64,000 nucleotides of DNA from Aphrophora alni (GCA_963513935.1 OY740772.1:98785340-98849339); one strand, 5' to 3'; positions 1 to 11,485 are shown, counted from the first letter of the stretch. The notes: generated from the sequence alone by a model not told the origin. Translations and numbers: made by a program.

Positions 1-24
1 ATACACACTTACTATGTTTGGAAA

Positions 25-300
25 ACCTGTGTAACAACTGTTTTAAACGAAATTGCATATTTGAGGCTCGCAATACCCGATATATTGACAAGAGCAAGGC
101 GAGGGGAAACCATTTTAATTTTAATATAAACCCGTAAGGTTCATAAAACTTGTGTACCAACTGTTTTAAACAAACTCAGCCCTTCATCGTCCAATAAAAT
201 TGTAGATTTCCAAGGCTTAAGAATCAAAAATGTTGTGGGGATTACGTTTAGAGGATCTGTCCTTATTATATTGTATGTTTGTAATGGGTAAGTATCTTAA
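25..300 (-). repeat. RepA fragment (5' part)
   Basis: Read on the minus strand this matches the 5' third of the ~1.2-kb RepA family. It has the AACAACTGTTTTAAAC block (reverse of the RepA GTTTAAAACAGTTGTTACACAGGTTTTC segment) twice, near 30 and 150, and ends at a TAATGGGTAAGTAT terminus near 290. The doubled block suggests an internal duplication. No coding capacity is visible. Confidence 0.6.
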
Positions 301-839
301 TATGGCTCATCAACTTATTCATAATGTTTTCCAAATTGTCTCGATTTTAACTTCAATAAGCGAATCGAGCTATACCTAATAACGATTCATACATACGCTT
401 GATAATAAACATTCAAAAATACTGACGACATACCAAATGGTCAGGTTAAAACGGATTTCGCGTCGCTTTGTCTGTTATCATATTGAAGTGTAAGTACAGT
501 ACTTTTGTTTTGCAAAATGCTTTTTTTAAAAAAAACCATAAGAAATCTATTTTCGAAGCAACAAACACTTTAAACGAAAGCATATTTAATTTTGAAGCCT
601 ATATTTATTCCTAAATATATAGATATGTGAAGTTTTAAGACAATAAACCTGTTCAAGTCAAATTTAGCAATATTGAATGGCACATAAATTTTAGTTGGTT
701 CAAATATACCAATACGTCTTATCAGAAAAACCAATGCAGAAATAAACCCATTATCTTCCGTTAGTAAAAACGGATTACGAATTGAAATAAAAAATCCTAT
801 ACTTTAAGGCTCATTAGCTTTGAAAGAGCAGACAAAAGA

Positions 840-1560
840 TTTATCCCTTCGATATACCGTTAGGTCACCATTCCATTGGCACTCATCTCCATAAGTCATG
901 TGTTGCTGTCTTTGTGTAGTGTAGTCATGTGACTTATGATCACGTTTGTATTGAGTCTTAGTTATTTTGACTACTCAAGATTAGCTTTAGGGTTGTGTTC
1001 CTTTTTTAGATTATAATTTTAGTTTTCAATATTGTCCTACGGTGTGTTGGTCTTATTCACTGTTTTCATGTTCTCGGTTTATCACTTGATAACGGGATTG
1101 ATTTATATTCTCGAAACGTCTTGCTTTTTTTTATACAGATATGAGGATAACGTCCGAATAAACCACTTAATGTTATCCAATCACCCAAACCAGTGCAGAA
1201 ATTATTACTTCCAATAATAATACAAATTAATTACAAATCGAAAATCGAAATTTCTATAGTGTACATAAAGTTGAAGTTTAATAATTAATTTAATCTCCAG
1301 TGAGAGTCATTACAAGATCACGCGATAAACATTTGAAATAGTGGACAAAAGGTTATTCACTCCGATAAACCGTTAAGACACGATTCCGTTGGCACGCAAC
1401 CCTTAGCTATCAGCTGTTTACAGTTATTTGTGTAGTGTAGTTCCTGTGGTTTTTTCCTTATCGCGTTTATAATTACTCTGACTCTAAGCTGTTTTGGTGT
1501 CTTTTTTCATGCTCTGTGTTTATAACAGGAGTTGATTTATACATTTGAAACGTCGTGTAT
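840..1560 (+). repeat. Two diverged tandem copies of a repeat carrying a hammerhead-like hairpin
   Basis: Segments ~840-1130 and ~1350-1560 are diverged copies of each other. Shared blocks are CCGTTAGGTCACCATTCC / CCGTTAAGACACGATTCC, TTTGTGTAGTGTAGT, and a terminal hairpin with GAAACGTC. A third copy of the terminal hairpin lies at 11450-11485. The hairpin (1086-1120 and 1521-1554) reads TTGATAACGGG...CTCGAAACGTC and is discussed as a hammerhead-ribozyme-like motif. The short open frames here (1032-1217 and 1532-1795) follow the repeat and match nothing I recognise. Confidence 0.5.
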
Positions 1561-2384
1561 TACTTTGTTTGATAGCTTAAACCAAATGAAATCTTATGCA
1601 TTATACAATCAGTATCAAGTGACATCAACACTGCATCTAGTTATATCTCACAGAATAAAATTAGAAAATCAAACTGAAGAAACCTATCAATTGGAAATGG
1701 ACTATTGCTTTTATTTGCAGTCTGTGACCCACTTGTTTGCTTTAACACTAACATTGGTAGATTTTATTATGCTGTTTTTTTTATATTTTTCTTGAATTGA
1801 AACAGTAAGGGAGTGATTTCGGATCTGTAGAAATCAGGTCAGACTGTATCAATTTAGTTCCTTGATACTTCGTTTGACCCCTCCCCCCTCCATTTCCTTC
1901 CCTGCTATCAATATTTAAGTGTTTTCGTTTAAGACTCTTGGCTTTATACAGAGTGTAGAGAAAGTACCGGCCTGTAGAATATCTCGAAAGGATGAGGTTT
2001 TAAGTAAAACATTGTAATTACATACGTTTAAGGGGCACTTGATGGTGACCTTGAGTTTGACCTTGATGCCACATTTAGAGGTTATTTTAGATCCACTTGA
2101 TTTTTTTTAAACGTAAATACTACTATTTTCTACACCTGAAATGAATGGAAATTTTTACATTTAGCTTTGAATTCATGTTACGTATGTCCATACGTCGAGA
2201 CTATTTTTTACGATTATTTTTAACTTTTTTGAAGTTCTATTGAATTTGATTAAATTTTAACCACGTGAAGCCTCTATGAACCTAAACTAAACTTATTTGT
2301 CGCCATCTCTAAAAAAAAAAAAACAGGTTCGTGAGTTTCGATAAAAACAAAAAATTGACAAAAATGTTTTCACTATCGGCTGTA

Positions 2385-2690
2385 CAGATTTCGTTCAAAT
2401 TTTAGTGAGATTTGAAGATTAATGAACCAGATTTGTGTGCAATATTTCAACGTACAAAAATATTACGGTTTAGGGATAACTGGCAAAAAAATGAACCTTT
2501 ATCGCCGTTATTAAAAGTTCAATTTTAATCCAGTACAATTTAGCTGCAGTAGTGATTATTGCACAAGTGAAGCAAGTTTAAGCCCTTATTATTTTTGTTT
2601 CAAAGGCTACATCCATGGTTCATTTTCACTTTTTCATAGGCAACTACCGAATTGACATTTTTTTGTGATGATTAGATTTGCTTCGTTTTT
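2385..2690 (+). repeat. RepC copy (Ser-poor AT-rich dispersed repeat, distal part)
   Basis: This block recurs at 18370-18640 and 58450-58720. Shared landmarks in order are a TTTTAGTGA-type start, a conserved GTGTGCAA segment, a TGAACCTT block, TTTTAATCCA/TTTTAGTAAA, CACAAGTGAAGCAAG, and CAACTACCGAATTGACATTTT. It is non-coding and AT-rich. The copy at 58 kb lies directly after another RepC segment, so these may be two halves of one longer element. Confidence 0.55.
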
Positions 2691-2699
2691 ATTTGTTTT

Positions 2700-4560
2700 T
2701 GAATATCAGTGAGTGAGAAGATTTTTGTTTTATTGTAATTGGTTGTTCATCAGCTTTGTCTACTCCTGATAATGATTTGCAATTAATTGCTTCCTCATTA
2801 CTTGATAAAACGTTTAAACTAAATAGTATCCCTGCTTCGTATTAGTTATGGTGTTTAAGCACGTTTGTGCATTAACATTAATTAACAAATTTTAATTGTG
2901 ATGTTAAACAATGTGCATATTGATTGGTAGATTTCAAAACATTTATTACTGTATAATAAATTGCTCACAATTTTAATACATTTATAAAGTGCAATGCCGT
3001 TTTTGTTTGTCAGTTTCTAACTCGAGAACTCTTGATCCGAATTTCATGTGGTTTGCTTTCATAAGTAGGATATGTTGTCTGGTAGGGTTTAACCAAATGT
3101 TTTATTTAAATTGGTTCTGTGTTTCGAAGTTATAACAATATTTGTTCAGCATGGGTAATAAGAATACCAGAACTTTCTTACTATTTTCAGCGACAATATA
3201 TTAGGGTGCTTCAAAAAAGGAATTTCCAACTTTGTAAATTCATATAAATTTATTCAGACTACTTAAGAACTGGTTTTTGTGTCATTGTGTAGTAAAATCT
3301 ATCAAGCTTGTTACATTATGGTAAATCAGGTTCAATCTAACTTCCGTTCCATTCAACAGAGTTGGTATATAATGTTTCTGAATTAATATGCTTTAAAACA
3401 GGTGTAACTTAACGGTTTGAGAAGTTAACATGTGTCGACTTCGACTTATTCAGTTTTATTCGCCATTTCTTCGTCCACTTCCTGACTTCGTTTAAGAGAT
3501 TCTTGTAGCTGACCTCTTCCATATTTATTGAATGATATTACAACATCTAAGAAGCGAAGTTTACTGTACAAAAGAGCCACTAGTTTCAATTCATATTACG
3601 ATTGAATAATATTATTAAATAGAACACTACAAAATTAATCTTTCTCAAGAACGGTGTCCAAATAACATGACCACACAAATCTTGTCTTTACAGAGAGAAT
3701 CGATAGAATATTTACTACAATGTGATCTCAATGAATGATAAATCATAATCACAACGAAAGGAGCAAATCACCCATAAATCATTAATCTTTTATTATTTTC
3801 CCATTAGTGGTATTTTGTTCAAGTGTACAGTAGCTGTAGTATTATTTATTGTTACTTTTAGTCTAATGATATCGTTGTGTCCTGTCACCTGCTAGATAAT
3901 AGTCACATTGGGTTTATAAGAAAGATTTATTGACTATATTAAACATCTAAAAAGCCGTGTCTATTGATTGCAGAACGAGTAGGTAAATATTGTCAATTAT
4001 AAGATTAAACAATAGTATTAAATAGGGCAGTACGTAATAGCATCGATTTCAAATACCGTTAATAGAACGATGATTACGAAATAACGTTTAACGTGACCAC
4101 ACAACTCACGTCTTTACAGATAGAATCGACGATTTTACAGATGTTCTTTCTCTCTTCAAAATAACACTTCTTTCGTTGTATACTATTCGCTAAAAACAGA
4201 TTTATTTATCGATAGAAGGAAAGACAGATGTTTAGTGGAGATTGAGCGATTGCGCCATTCATCTTCGTAATCAAACATGGCGTATTAATTCTATTTTAAG
4301 TAACGGGATGTTGACATATGATTGGATAAAACACCTGGACCCTGTACAAACCTGGATAACTATTAGCTATTGATAGATATTCGGCATTCAGAAACTTTTT
4401 TCTGATCAAAAATATAACCAGCCAGAAATGGTACCTCAGAACGGTTATTTCGGAGAAACTTCCACTTTTCAACCAAACTTATAACTCCCTCTTTACTATG
4501 TACGGGATGTGTCTATTAAATAATGAGACTAATAATAATTACCTCTCCTTTACTTATATT
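2700..4560. other. No gene recognised; AT-rich unique-looking sequence
   Basis: I see no coding region, tRNA or clear transposon end. Segments ~3595-3725 and ~4010-4140 are a diverged duplication sharing ATTAAATAG, GACCACACAA and TCTTTACAGA(G/T)AGAATCGA. The segment near 3197 has an isolated GGGTGCTTCAAAAAAGG that resembles a mariner terminus, but no partner is visible. Confidence 0.4.
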
Positions 4561-4639
4561 ATGTTTTTTTAAATGCTTGTCCCCTTGACCGATGCAGTGT
4601 TGTCTTCTAGTAGTCAAGGTCGTAGATCAAACTAGTTTT

Positions 4640-4885
4640 TTCTTGTTGTGTAAAGGAAACACTTCACGATTATCATCGCTTTAAAGAAAAGCGTATGAAA
4701 TAAAAACTTGTAGTCGTCGAAAACTCTAATATCGTCAAAGTTGAAAAGAACAAGTGTTGATCAAGAGAAACATGATAGGAAAGATGAAAGGAAGAGATCT
4801 AACCCAAGACTATACGAAGAAAGGTTCAGCTAGAATCCCTCAGGCATGCCACATCCGTACTTACTATAAATTAGCCCTGAAGTTA
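4640..4885 (+). repeat. RepB copy
   Basis: Nearly full RepB copy, from TTGTTGTGTAAAGG to TAGCCCTGAAG. It includes the family blocks AAAGAACAAG, GATAGGAAAGATGAAAGG and ATCTAACCCAAGACTA. The frame at 4754-4954 is open and its peptide core (IGKMKGRDLTQDYTKK) recurs in other RepB copies. I infer a multicopy mobile element, not a host gene. Confidence 0.65.
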
Positions 4886-5169
4886 GTTTCTGTTTTAAAA
4901 TATCTGCCGTTTTCTTCGGTACTACATCAACTAGCTATAAACGTGTTTATTTAAACAAAGATTTAAGGAAAACTAACATGGTAAATCTGGTCGAATATAA
5001 AGAATATTCCAGTGTACTAATTGTATCTAACCGGGCACTAACTCCACTGTATCCTATGGAGAAGGAATTAGTATGATTTACTTGCAGGTTAAGTGAATAA
5101 TGATAAAAGAATTTCTTCGGAAGACTTGAAAGAAATGGCTGCAAATGACGACTTGCATTAAAAAAAAAA

Positions 5170-5400
5170 AAAATCTTGTTCTTTAAAGGTGAATACCTCT
5201 CAGACATAATAAATAAAAAAGAAGAAAGAATGAAAGAACATAAATTGAAGACCCCCCCCCCTCCCCTCCTATCCCTCGAATACTGTAATAGCAGTAGGTT
5301 CGACAGAGAACTAGAGTTGGTCCAGATAGATCAGATAGGAAAGATGAAGAGAGGGGTTTAACAATGACTACACGAAGAAAGGTAGTCCTTAACGGAAGTA
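5170..5400 (+). repeat. RepB copy with poly-C tract
   Basis: Starts at GTTCTTTAAAGGTGAATACC and runs through TAGGAAAGATGAAGAGAGGG. A (C)n-rich tract at 5253-5270 sits inside. The frame 5176-5361 is open and shares FKGE...LEYCNSSRFDRE with other copies. The longer reverse-strand open frame at 5183-5548 is its antisense shadow plus flank. Confidence 0.6.
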
Positions 5401-6228
5401 CTGCGATTGGAAGCGCATTGTATTGATGAAAAATGTAACTAATTTTCCACAGTTCCGCTGGTTTTATACTTTTTCTTTCAGTTTTGTCAAAACTTCCTTG
5501 AAATAATGTTGGTTTACTGTTGTGACTTTGGAAACTCATTTTTTCCAAAAATACTCTTTTAAAATCGAAAACTAAAATGGACTTTTGATCCTTTGAATTT
5601 TGACTAGTTTTTTTTACATTCGTGGTGATGACGAGAATATTCTGGTTTATTCATAAGTGATGATATTTTTGAAAAAGTTTGGGGTTAGAATTAAGTTACT
5701 GCAGCATTTCCGCTCAGTTTCCTTTCAGCATCCGTTTCGCTCTGATGTGAAAATCTTAACCATAAACGTTTGTCAAGTTGAGACGCTCAGGCACATTTTT
5801 CCACGCTTCAGATTGTTTTATTTGGTTCTATGAAATGGAGTCTTCCAGGGCAAATGTTTTCCACGTTTTGGCGTCCTTAATCTTATCTTTTGTGCCACTG
5901 TACGTGAGATGCAATCTTTTCCGAAAAGTTAGCAAGCTTTTGAAACATTTCGTTACTGTTTTGTTCAGTTTTACTTAAAATTTCAAATTGACACATTACT
6001 CAAGTTTTAAACTTTTCCCGGCACACTGAAACTGAAATTTCAAGAGTTGCGATGTTTGTCATGCAGGTTCAGACACGTCCATGGTCTCTGCCAAAGTGCT
6101 CACGATTAATTCTTATAATTGATTTCTAAGAGGTTGAAACACAGTTTCGTTATTTATTAAACACACCTTGTATATGATCAGAAGGCAGACTATTTTACCA
6201 CGTTTTTATTAGTTCGGTTGCCGTCATA

Positions 6229-6254
6229 TCTGTCTGTCTGTCTGTCTGTCTGTC
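6229..6254. repeat. (TCTG)n microsatellite
   Basis: About six uninterrupted TCTG units, at the end of a TCGGTTGCCGTCATA segment. Confidence 0.95.
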
Positions 6255-6398
6255 CAGGTGGAATTTTGCAATCTAGTTTAAACTAGTTTCCCGATAAGCT
6301 AAAGACCTGAAATTTTGAACATATGTCAGAATTGGATGACAATACAATATTCAGTTGGTTTCTTGTCTCTACATTTGTTTAAACAAGAGGTAATAAGT

Positions 6399-6522
6399 AA
6401 CTAGAATGTATATCCGTCTCTATGACTTATTTATTATTTCCTAAATTTCCGAAACGCGTCATAAATGTAAGTAGAATTACTACATAATAAATAAGTCATA
6501 GAGACGGATATACATTCTAGTT
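6399..6522. repeat. Perfect 38-bp inverted repeat with 48-bp loop
   Basis: Left arm 6399-6436 and right arm 6485-6522 are exact reverse complements by eye. The arm begins AACTAGAATGTATATCCGTC and ends TGACTTATTTATTA. The loop contains ACGCGTCA. The 10-mer GGTAATAAGT lies at both 6389 and 6566, just outside the hairpin. Transcription would give a long perfect stem. Confidence 0.85.
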
Positions 6523-6746
6523 ATTTTAATCGTGACATGGGCACATTTGCAATGAATATAAAAAAGGTAATAAGTGGTAATATTTTGAATTTCAGACACT
6601 TGCAGCTTTACAGGATGTGAAATGCATTGGGAATTTCCTATATATGTCCCTGTCAGAGTCTCATCAATATATACAAAACCGATTGAAATCTTTCACCCGG
6701 ACATAAGACTAAAAAACAGAAAATAATACATCATTTAATTTTTTTT

Positions 6747-7125
6747 AACATACCACGTTTTTAAAACGGACTAAAAAGTATAAAATAATTTTTCATGACC
6801 CTTCTACAATTTTGAGGGAGGATTGTTAGTGCCTATGGATATATTTGGAATACTTGGAGAAAAAAACGTTGGGCGCAGCCAGTAAATAATACAAGTAGAC
6901 AATCCGGATGAATTCACAGCTAATTTCAGTGAATCGGAAATGAGATTCACTGTAATTTAATTTATTTACTCCTCCTTAACTATCATAGATAGCTTGCGTT
7001 CAACGTTTTTCTCTCCAAGTATTCCAAATATATCCATAGCCACTAACAATCCTCCCTCAAAATTGTAGAAGGGTCATGAAAAATTATTTTATACTTTTTA
7101 GTCCGTTTTAAAAACGTGGTATGTT
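6747..7125. mobile_element. Foldback (long inverted repeat) element, 379 bp
   Basis: Arms 6747-6871 and 7001-7125 (125 bp each) are reverse complements with only a few mismatches by eye, for example near TGCCTATGG/TGGCTATGG. Termini read AACATACCACGTTTTT. The 129-bp centre holds a smaller hairpin (CAGTGAATC...GATTCACTG). There is no coding capacity. High arm identity points to recent insertion or arm homogenisation. I could not define a convincing target duplication; the arms extend about 4 bp further into T/A-rich flanks. It is a non-autonomous foldback or MITE of unknown superfamily. Confidence 0.8.
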
Positions 7126-7544
7126 AAAACAAACAAAAATTATTTGATTTATTATTTAGTAGAAGGTATAATGACGTGGACTGTAACGACTACCCTGTCA
7201 TTTGCAATCAGACGACATGTTCAATTACATTTACATCAATCAAAGCTCTAAATTAGAGCGGACACATGACATTCACCTATTAATTAATTACAAGCATTTT
7301 ATTTCCTTTGTGGTTCGTGGATTATTTTAATTCATAGCAGGGCTTTTTTATAAGAATACTAATATAAAAGGCATATAATTTAAACTGATAAAATACAGTT
7401 TATAAATGTAGAAAATTAAAAGGACAACTGTTTACTTTTAAATGATACCACTAGTATTATAGGTTAAAATTTGATAAAGTAAGAAAGTTATGAAATATTG
7501 TCAGTGTTTATGTTTAATTCTTCTTGGTCTGTTTATATATATTT

Positions 7545-7800
7545 TTTTATTGTTTAAAGGCGAAAACCTCTCGGTCATCATCGCCTAAGAAAATAACATA
7601 AAATAAACACACCTACCTTATACGAATACTCTAATAGTATCGGTGTCGAAAGAGAACAAGTATTGGTCAAGATATACCTAATAGGAAAGATGATAGAGAG
7701 GGTTATATCACAAAACTATACGAAAGAAAGTATAAATCTAGCTAAGTTCCCTCGGTATTTCAACGCCCTCAATATAGTGAGCTACTAAAGGCGTCTTCTT
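7545..7800 (+). repeat. RepB copy
   Basis: From ATTGTTTAAAGGCGAAAACC to ATAGTGAGCTACTAAAGG, full length by comparison with other copies. It includes CTCGGTCATCATCGCC, GAACAAGTATTGGTCAAG and GGAAAGATGATAGAGAGGG. Its frame is interrupted. Confidence 0.7.
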
Positions 7801-7869
7801 GTAATAACTCTGATTTATTAATCAATAGATGATCCAAAAATCCATTTGTTTTAAAATTAGGCAATAAAT

Positions 7870-8060
7870 TTTTTCGTTAAAGGGGAAAACTTCTCGAATA
7901 TCATCACCTTAAAAATAAATTGCCTTAAACAGATAGAAAAGAAGAAAGAAAAAAATAGAGACCTCTAGCCCTCAATGCTGAAATAGCGTCAGGTTCGGAA
8001 GAGAAAAATATTTGGCCAAGAGAGACCTAACAGGAAAGTTAAAAATAGAGGCATTTTAAA
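7870..8060 (+). repeat. RepB copy, 3' truncated
   Basis: Starts CGTTAAAGGGGAAAACTTC, includes AGCGTCAGGTTCGGAAGAG and AGAGACCTAACAGGAAAG, then loses similarity near 8058. Confidence 0.65.
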
Positions 8061-8125
8061 TCTGTTTTTTGGTGGAATTAATTTAGTTAAATTTTGTCAT
8101 ATTTCACTTTTTATAAAAAGCGTCC

Positions 8126-8675
8126 ACCTTCATTCTCACTTTTTAACCAATAATCTCCCAACTATAGATCTACTACAAACTAAAGAGCAAGGTAGTGCGC
8201 ATGACCTTGATCACCCACTCCCTTCTTTTCCGTTACACGACCGAACTTTTCCTACACATCCTTTCTTACAGCTCTTATCATTTATGATGGGGACATTCTT
8301 AATTCCCCATACTCTTTTCTTTTAACCAAGTATTTCCCAACTATAGATCTACTACAAACTAAAGAGCAAGGTAGTGCGCATGACCTTGATCACCCACTCC
8401 CTTCTTTTCCGTTACACGACCGAACTTTTCCTACACATCCTTTCTTACAGCTCTTATCATTTATGATGGGGACATTCTTAATTCCCCATACTCTTTTCTT
8501 TTAACCAAGTATTTCCCAACTATAGATCTACTACAAACTAAAGAGCAAGGTAGTGCGCATGACCTTGATCACCCACTCCCTTCTTTTCCGTTACACGACC
8601 GAACTTTTCCTACACATCCTTTCATACAGCTCTTGTCAATTATGATGGGAACATTCTTAATTCCATACTCTTTTT
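8126..8675. repeat. Tandem array, 3 units of 179 bp
   Basis: The block beginning CAACTATAGATCTACTACAA recurs at exactly 179-bp spacing (about 8159, 8338 and 8517). Units 1 and 2 are almost identical; unit 3 differs at a few positions (TTTCATACAGCTCTTGTCAA for TTTCTTACAGCTCTTATCAT). No open frame spans it, and no similarity to RepA, RepB or RepC is evident. High identity implies recent local amplification. Confidence 0.9.
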
Positions 8676-8890
8676 CTTTTTTGTAAGTCTATAGTATTTT
8701 CTTATAGTTGATGAACAGTACTTTTGACTGAATCTATAGAGGTTATATTTTAGTTAAACTATTAAAATCGTAAGGGTTGATTTTGTACTTATTATTTTTT
8801 AAGCTACAAAAAACTAAAATGATGTGTTCGAAGTTTTGACGAACCCGTAAGGGAGAATCCAAGACTACATGTAAAAAGGTATAAATGCAG

Positions 8891-9485
8891 GGCTGTTACC
8901 AAAAAGCCACGAATTTTTCGGTCCATCTGAAATTACCAAATAGCCACGATCATTAGTGAGGATTAAGAAGGGTCATCTCGCAAGGAACGAAATGTCCAAA
9001 AAGCCACGATCGAACCTTTAGTAGGAAGTATGCTTGTAGTGCCGAAAGAGTATATTCTATAAATATTAGTATCTATTTTTGTTGTAGCTTTCTCTATCCC
9101 GACACGGATATATGATTTATTCATCATTTTTCCTGTAAAATAAGGTTTCAAAATTGATTTTTGAAGATCACAGTTTTTTTTTTTAAATGTCTGGGACTGG
9201 CGAACCTTTAGTACGAAGTATGCTTGTAGTGCCTGTAGTATGCTTGTATCATAAAAAATAAACTTTTATTTTACAAACTACTAAGTGTAGTAGTAAATGG
9301 TTTATGTCATAGGTAATTATCAATTCCCTTTTCCCCAGAGGTGGTGCCGGCTACCTGGCTGAGCCGTCGTGGCTTTTCGGACATTTCAGCGCTGGCAAAC
9401 GAACCCTTCTTAATCCCCTCTAATGATCGTGGCTATTCGGTAGGGTCAGAGCGGCCCAAAAATTCGTGGCTTTTTGGTAGTTCCC
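8891..9485. mobile_element. Non-autonomous hAT-like element, 595 bp, with 8-bp target duplication
   Basis: AAATGCAG flanks the element on both sides (8883-8890 and 9486-9493), an 8-bp target duplication typical of hAT transposons. The inverted termini are long (about 115 bp) and imperfect, starting GG(C/A)nGTTACCAAAAAGCC on the left and the reverse of GGAACTACCAAAAAGCC on the right. Both share ATAGCCACGATCATTAG and GGATTAAGAAGGGT. The interior repeats a CGAACCTTTAGTA(G/C)GAAGTATGCTTG block (~9012 and ~9201). There is no transposase frame. Assignment to hAT rests on duplication length; the tips are not a textbook hAT terminus. Confidence 0.75.
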
Positions 9486-9835
9486 AAATGCAGATAGGAT
9501 GTTCAGGCTAACCGACAACCGTACTCACTAGAAATGAACGCCTGTAATACAAATCCTGCAAACAAGCGTATTACCAGTTAAGTTGAACACTAATCATTCT
9601 CATTATCAGTGCAAACAGACTCAATAATCTACGGAACAAATTAAAGTCTTGTGTTTATACAATTAATGAACAGAACCGTGGTGTTATACGCTTATAAGTT
9701 ATAACATCTAATAATGGCTTATTATGTTTGGTTATAAAACAGGCCTTTAGTGTCAGATAGCCCAATAAACGCGATTTTGAACAATTTTATAGGATTAAGA
9801 AGGTTTACATTTTGATCGCCCTATTCCCTCCCCCC

Positions 9836-9862
9836 ATCTAACCTAACCTAACTTAACCTATT
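9836..9862. repeat. Short (AACCT)n tract
   Basis: A run of CTAACCTAACCTAACTTAACC of arthropod telomere type (TTAGG on the other strand). About five degenerate units. Confidence 0.7.
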
Positions 9863-10219
9863 TACCTCCTTTAAGAAAACATTGGAATTAAATAAATGAC
9901 TTACAGTATTTATTTGTGTGTTTATTTTGATAAGACTATCGCTATAACTATTGACACTGAACAAATAACCACTCCATGTTTTCATGTCTACTTGACTATA
10001 TTGCAACATCAGTAATTCCTGACTTGCACGCCTCATTCAATGGTAAATAGACAACTTGCTTTATTTTAAAATGTATTTACTGTAAACTGGGATGAGATCA
10101 TAAAGAAATCTGTATCAGACTCGAGGAATGTCAAGGTTTAATTCCATTAAGTCTAGTAATAGGAAGATATTATTGTAAATTGGTTCCAAATATCGAATTT
10201 ACAAATATTGTGTTTATCG

Positions 10220-10470
10220 ATTTTTTCTTGTTGTTTAAAGGCAAAACTCCTCTATCATCTTATAAAAAAAATAAAGACTTCTACGCTCTCGAATACTCTA
10301 ATAGTTGTTACGGTCAGAAAAGAACAAGAGTTGGTCAAAATAGTAGCCTATTGATAGGAAAGATAAAAGGGAGTGATTTAACCCAAGACAACACGAAGGA
10401 AGATGTATATCCAGTTAGGATCCCTCGGGATTACCAACCCCGAACTTACCGAGCCCTTAAGGGTTACATA
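10220..10470 (+). repeat. RepB copy with open reading frame
   Basis: Full-length RepB from TTCTTGTTGTTTAAAGGC to GAGCCCTTAAGGG. The frame 10180-10518 (112 codons) is open across the whole repeat and shares FKG, ALEYSNS, IGKIKGSDLTQD and RIPRD with frames in other copies. I recognise no protein family. It could be a decayed small element protein or a chance result of a purine-rich strand with few stops. Confidence 0.65.
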
Positions 10471-10679
10471 TTGATTTGTTCATATTTTTGGTTAAGCTTG
10501 TTCTATCTTTTACTGTGAAAAACATTGCACTAACTTTCTCTCACATAATTGAATGACACATCCAATGACGCCTTAACGTTTTTCTACAACTACAAAAAAT
10601 TATGAAAATATAATCAGAAAATTGAATGAAATCAATAACAATATCTCTTAATGATCGGAATTTGAGTCAAATTTATCAT

Positions 10680-11140
10680 GCTTAACCTTCTTACACCTAT
10701 TTTAGAATACAGAAATTGTATTTGTCACCATCTTTCTAAAAATGTTTCTGTATTTAAAAAAAAAACAAATTTTAAGTTTGTTTAAAATTTGATTTTTCCT
10801 CGTGTATTCTGTGGTACATAATATGGATCTTTTATAACTGTTAATAAACGACTTTTTGAACAAGTACTGGGGGGAAGATGATCAATGTATTGTTTTTTAC
10901 TCATTTTTTACAAAAATTTTATAAAAATCGTACACGTTTAAAAAAAATGAAAATTTGGAGTTTTACCTTAACGACAGATACCACTAAATTTTAAATTTTG
11001 AGTTTAAGAAAAATTGTTACAAAACAAAACCTAAATTTTACACCGATACCGAACATATCTAATTTGATAAAAATGGGTCCTCTCGTTTGTGCTATAAGCA
11101 CTTCACAAGCAGCAGATCATTAATAAAAAACTTCATATGT
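10680..11140 (+). repeat. RepC copy
   Basis: AT-rich segment ending in the RepC landmarks ATTTGATAAAAATGGGTCC, CTCGTTTGTGCTATAAGCAC and TTCACAAGCAG, also seen at 21100-21260 and 29160-29210. Non-coding. Confidence 0.45.
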
Positions 11141-11449
11141 TGACCAGTTATAGAATCAGTTTGAAGCTGGTTTCTATAGGTATCTAGAATACATCTAGTT
11201 TACCATCTTCGATCTACATGAACTAGTAGGCTACATTCTGTGCAACCGGCTATATGTATATGTCTATGTTAAGGTCGAACTCGATAAACGAGCATGATAC
11301 ACAAAAAAACAGCAAAATATTCGCGTCCCATCATGTGCGAATCAGCTACGTACTTAGTGGTGAAATAAAGCTGAAATTAAGAATTGTTGTTGTTCACTTT
11401 GTTCACTTTGGCTTTGTTGTTGTTCACATTTATATTCTAGGTTCATCAC

Positions 11450-11485
11450 TTGATAACGGGAGTTGATTTACACTCTCGAAACGTC
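11450..11485 (+). ncRNA. Hammerhead-like hairpin (third copy of the 1.1-kb motif)
   Basis: TTGATAAC, a six-pair stem (GGGAGT / ACTCTC) with an 8-nt loop, then GAAACGTCG. Layout is that of a hammerhead core, with a palindromic ACGT where helix III would be and a GTC cleavage triplet. The core reads TTGATAA instead of CTGANGA, so activity is doubtful; it is most likely an element relic. Confidence 0.35.

Noticed and set aside
3197..3225. Mariner-like terminus GGGTGCTTCAAAAAAGG
   Set aside because: Single short match with no partner end or transposase relic.
5183..5548. Minus-strand 121-codon frame
   Set aside because: Antisense to a RepB copy and a poly-C tract, low complexity, matches no family.
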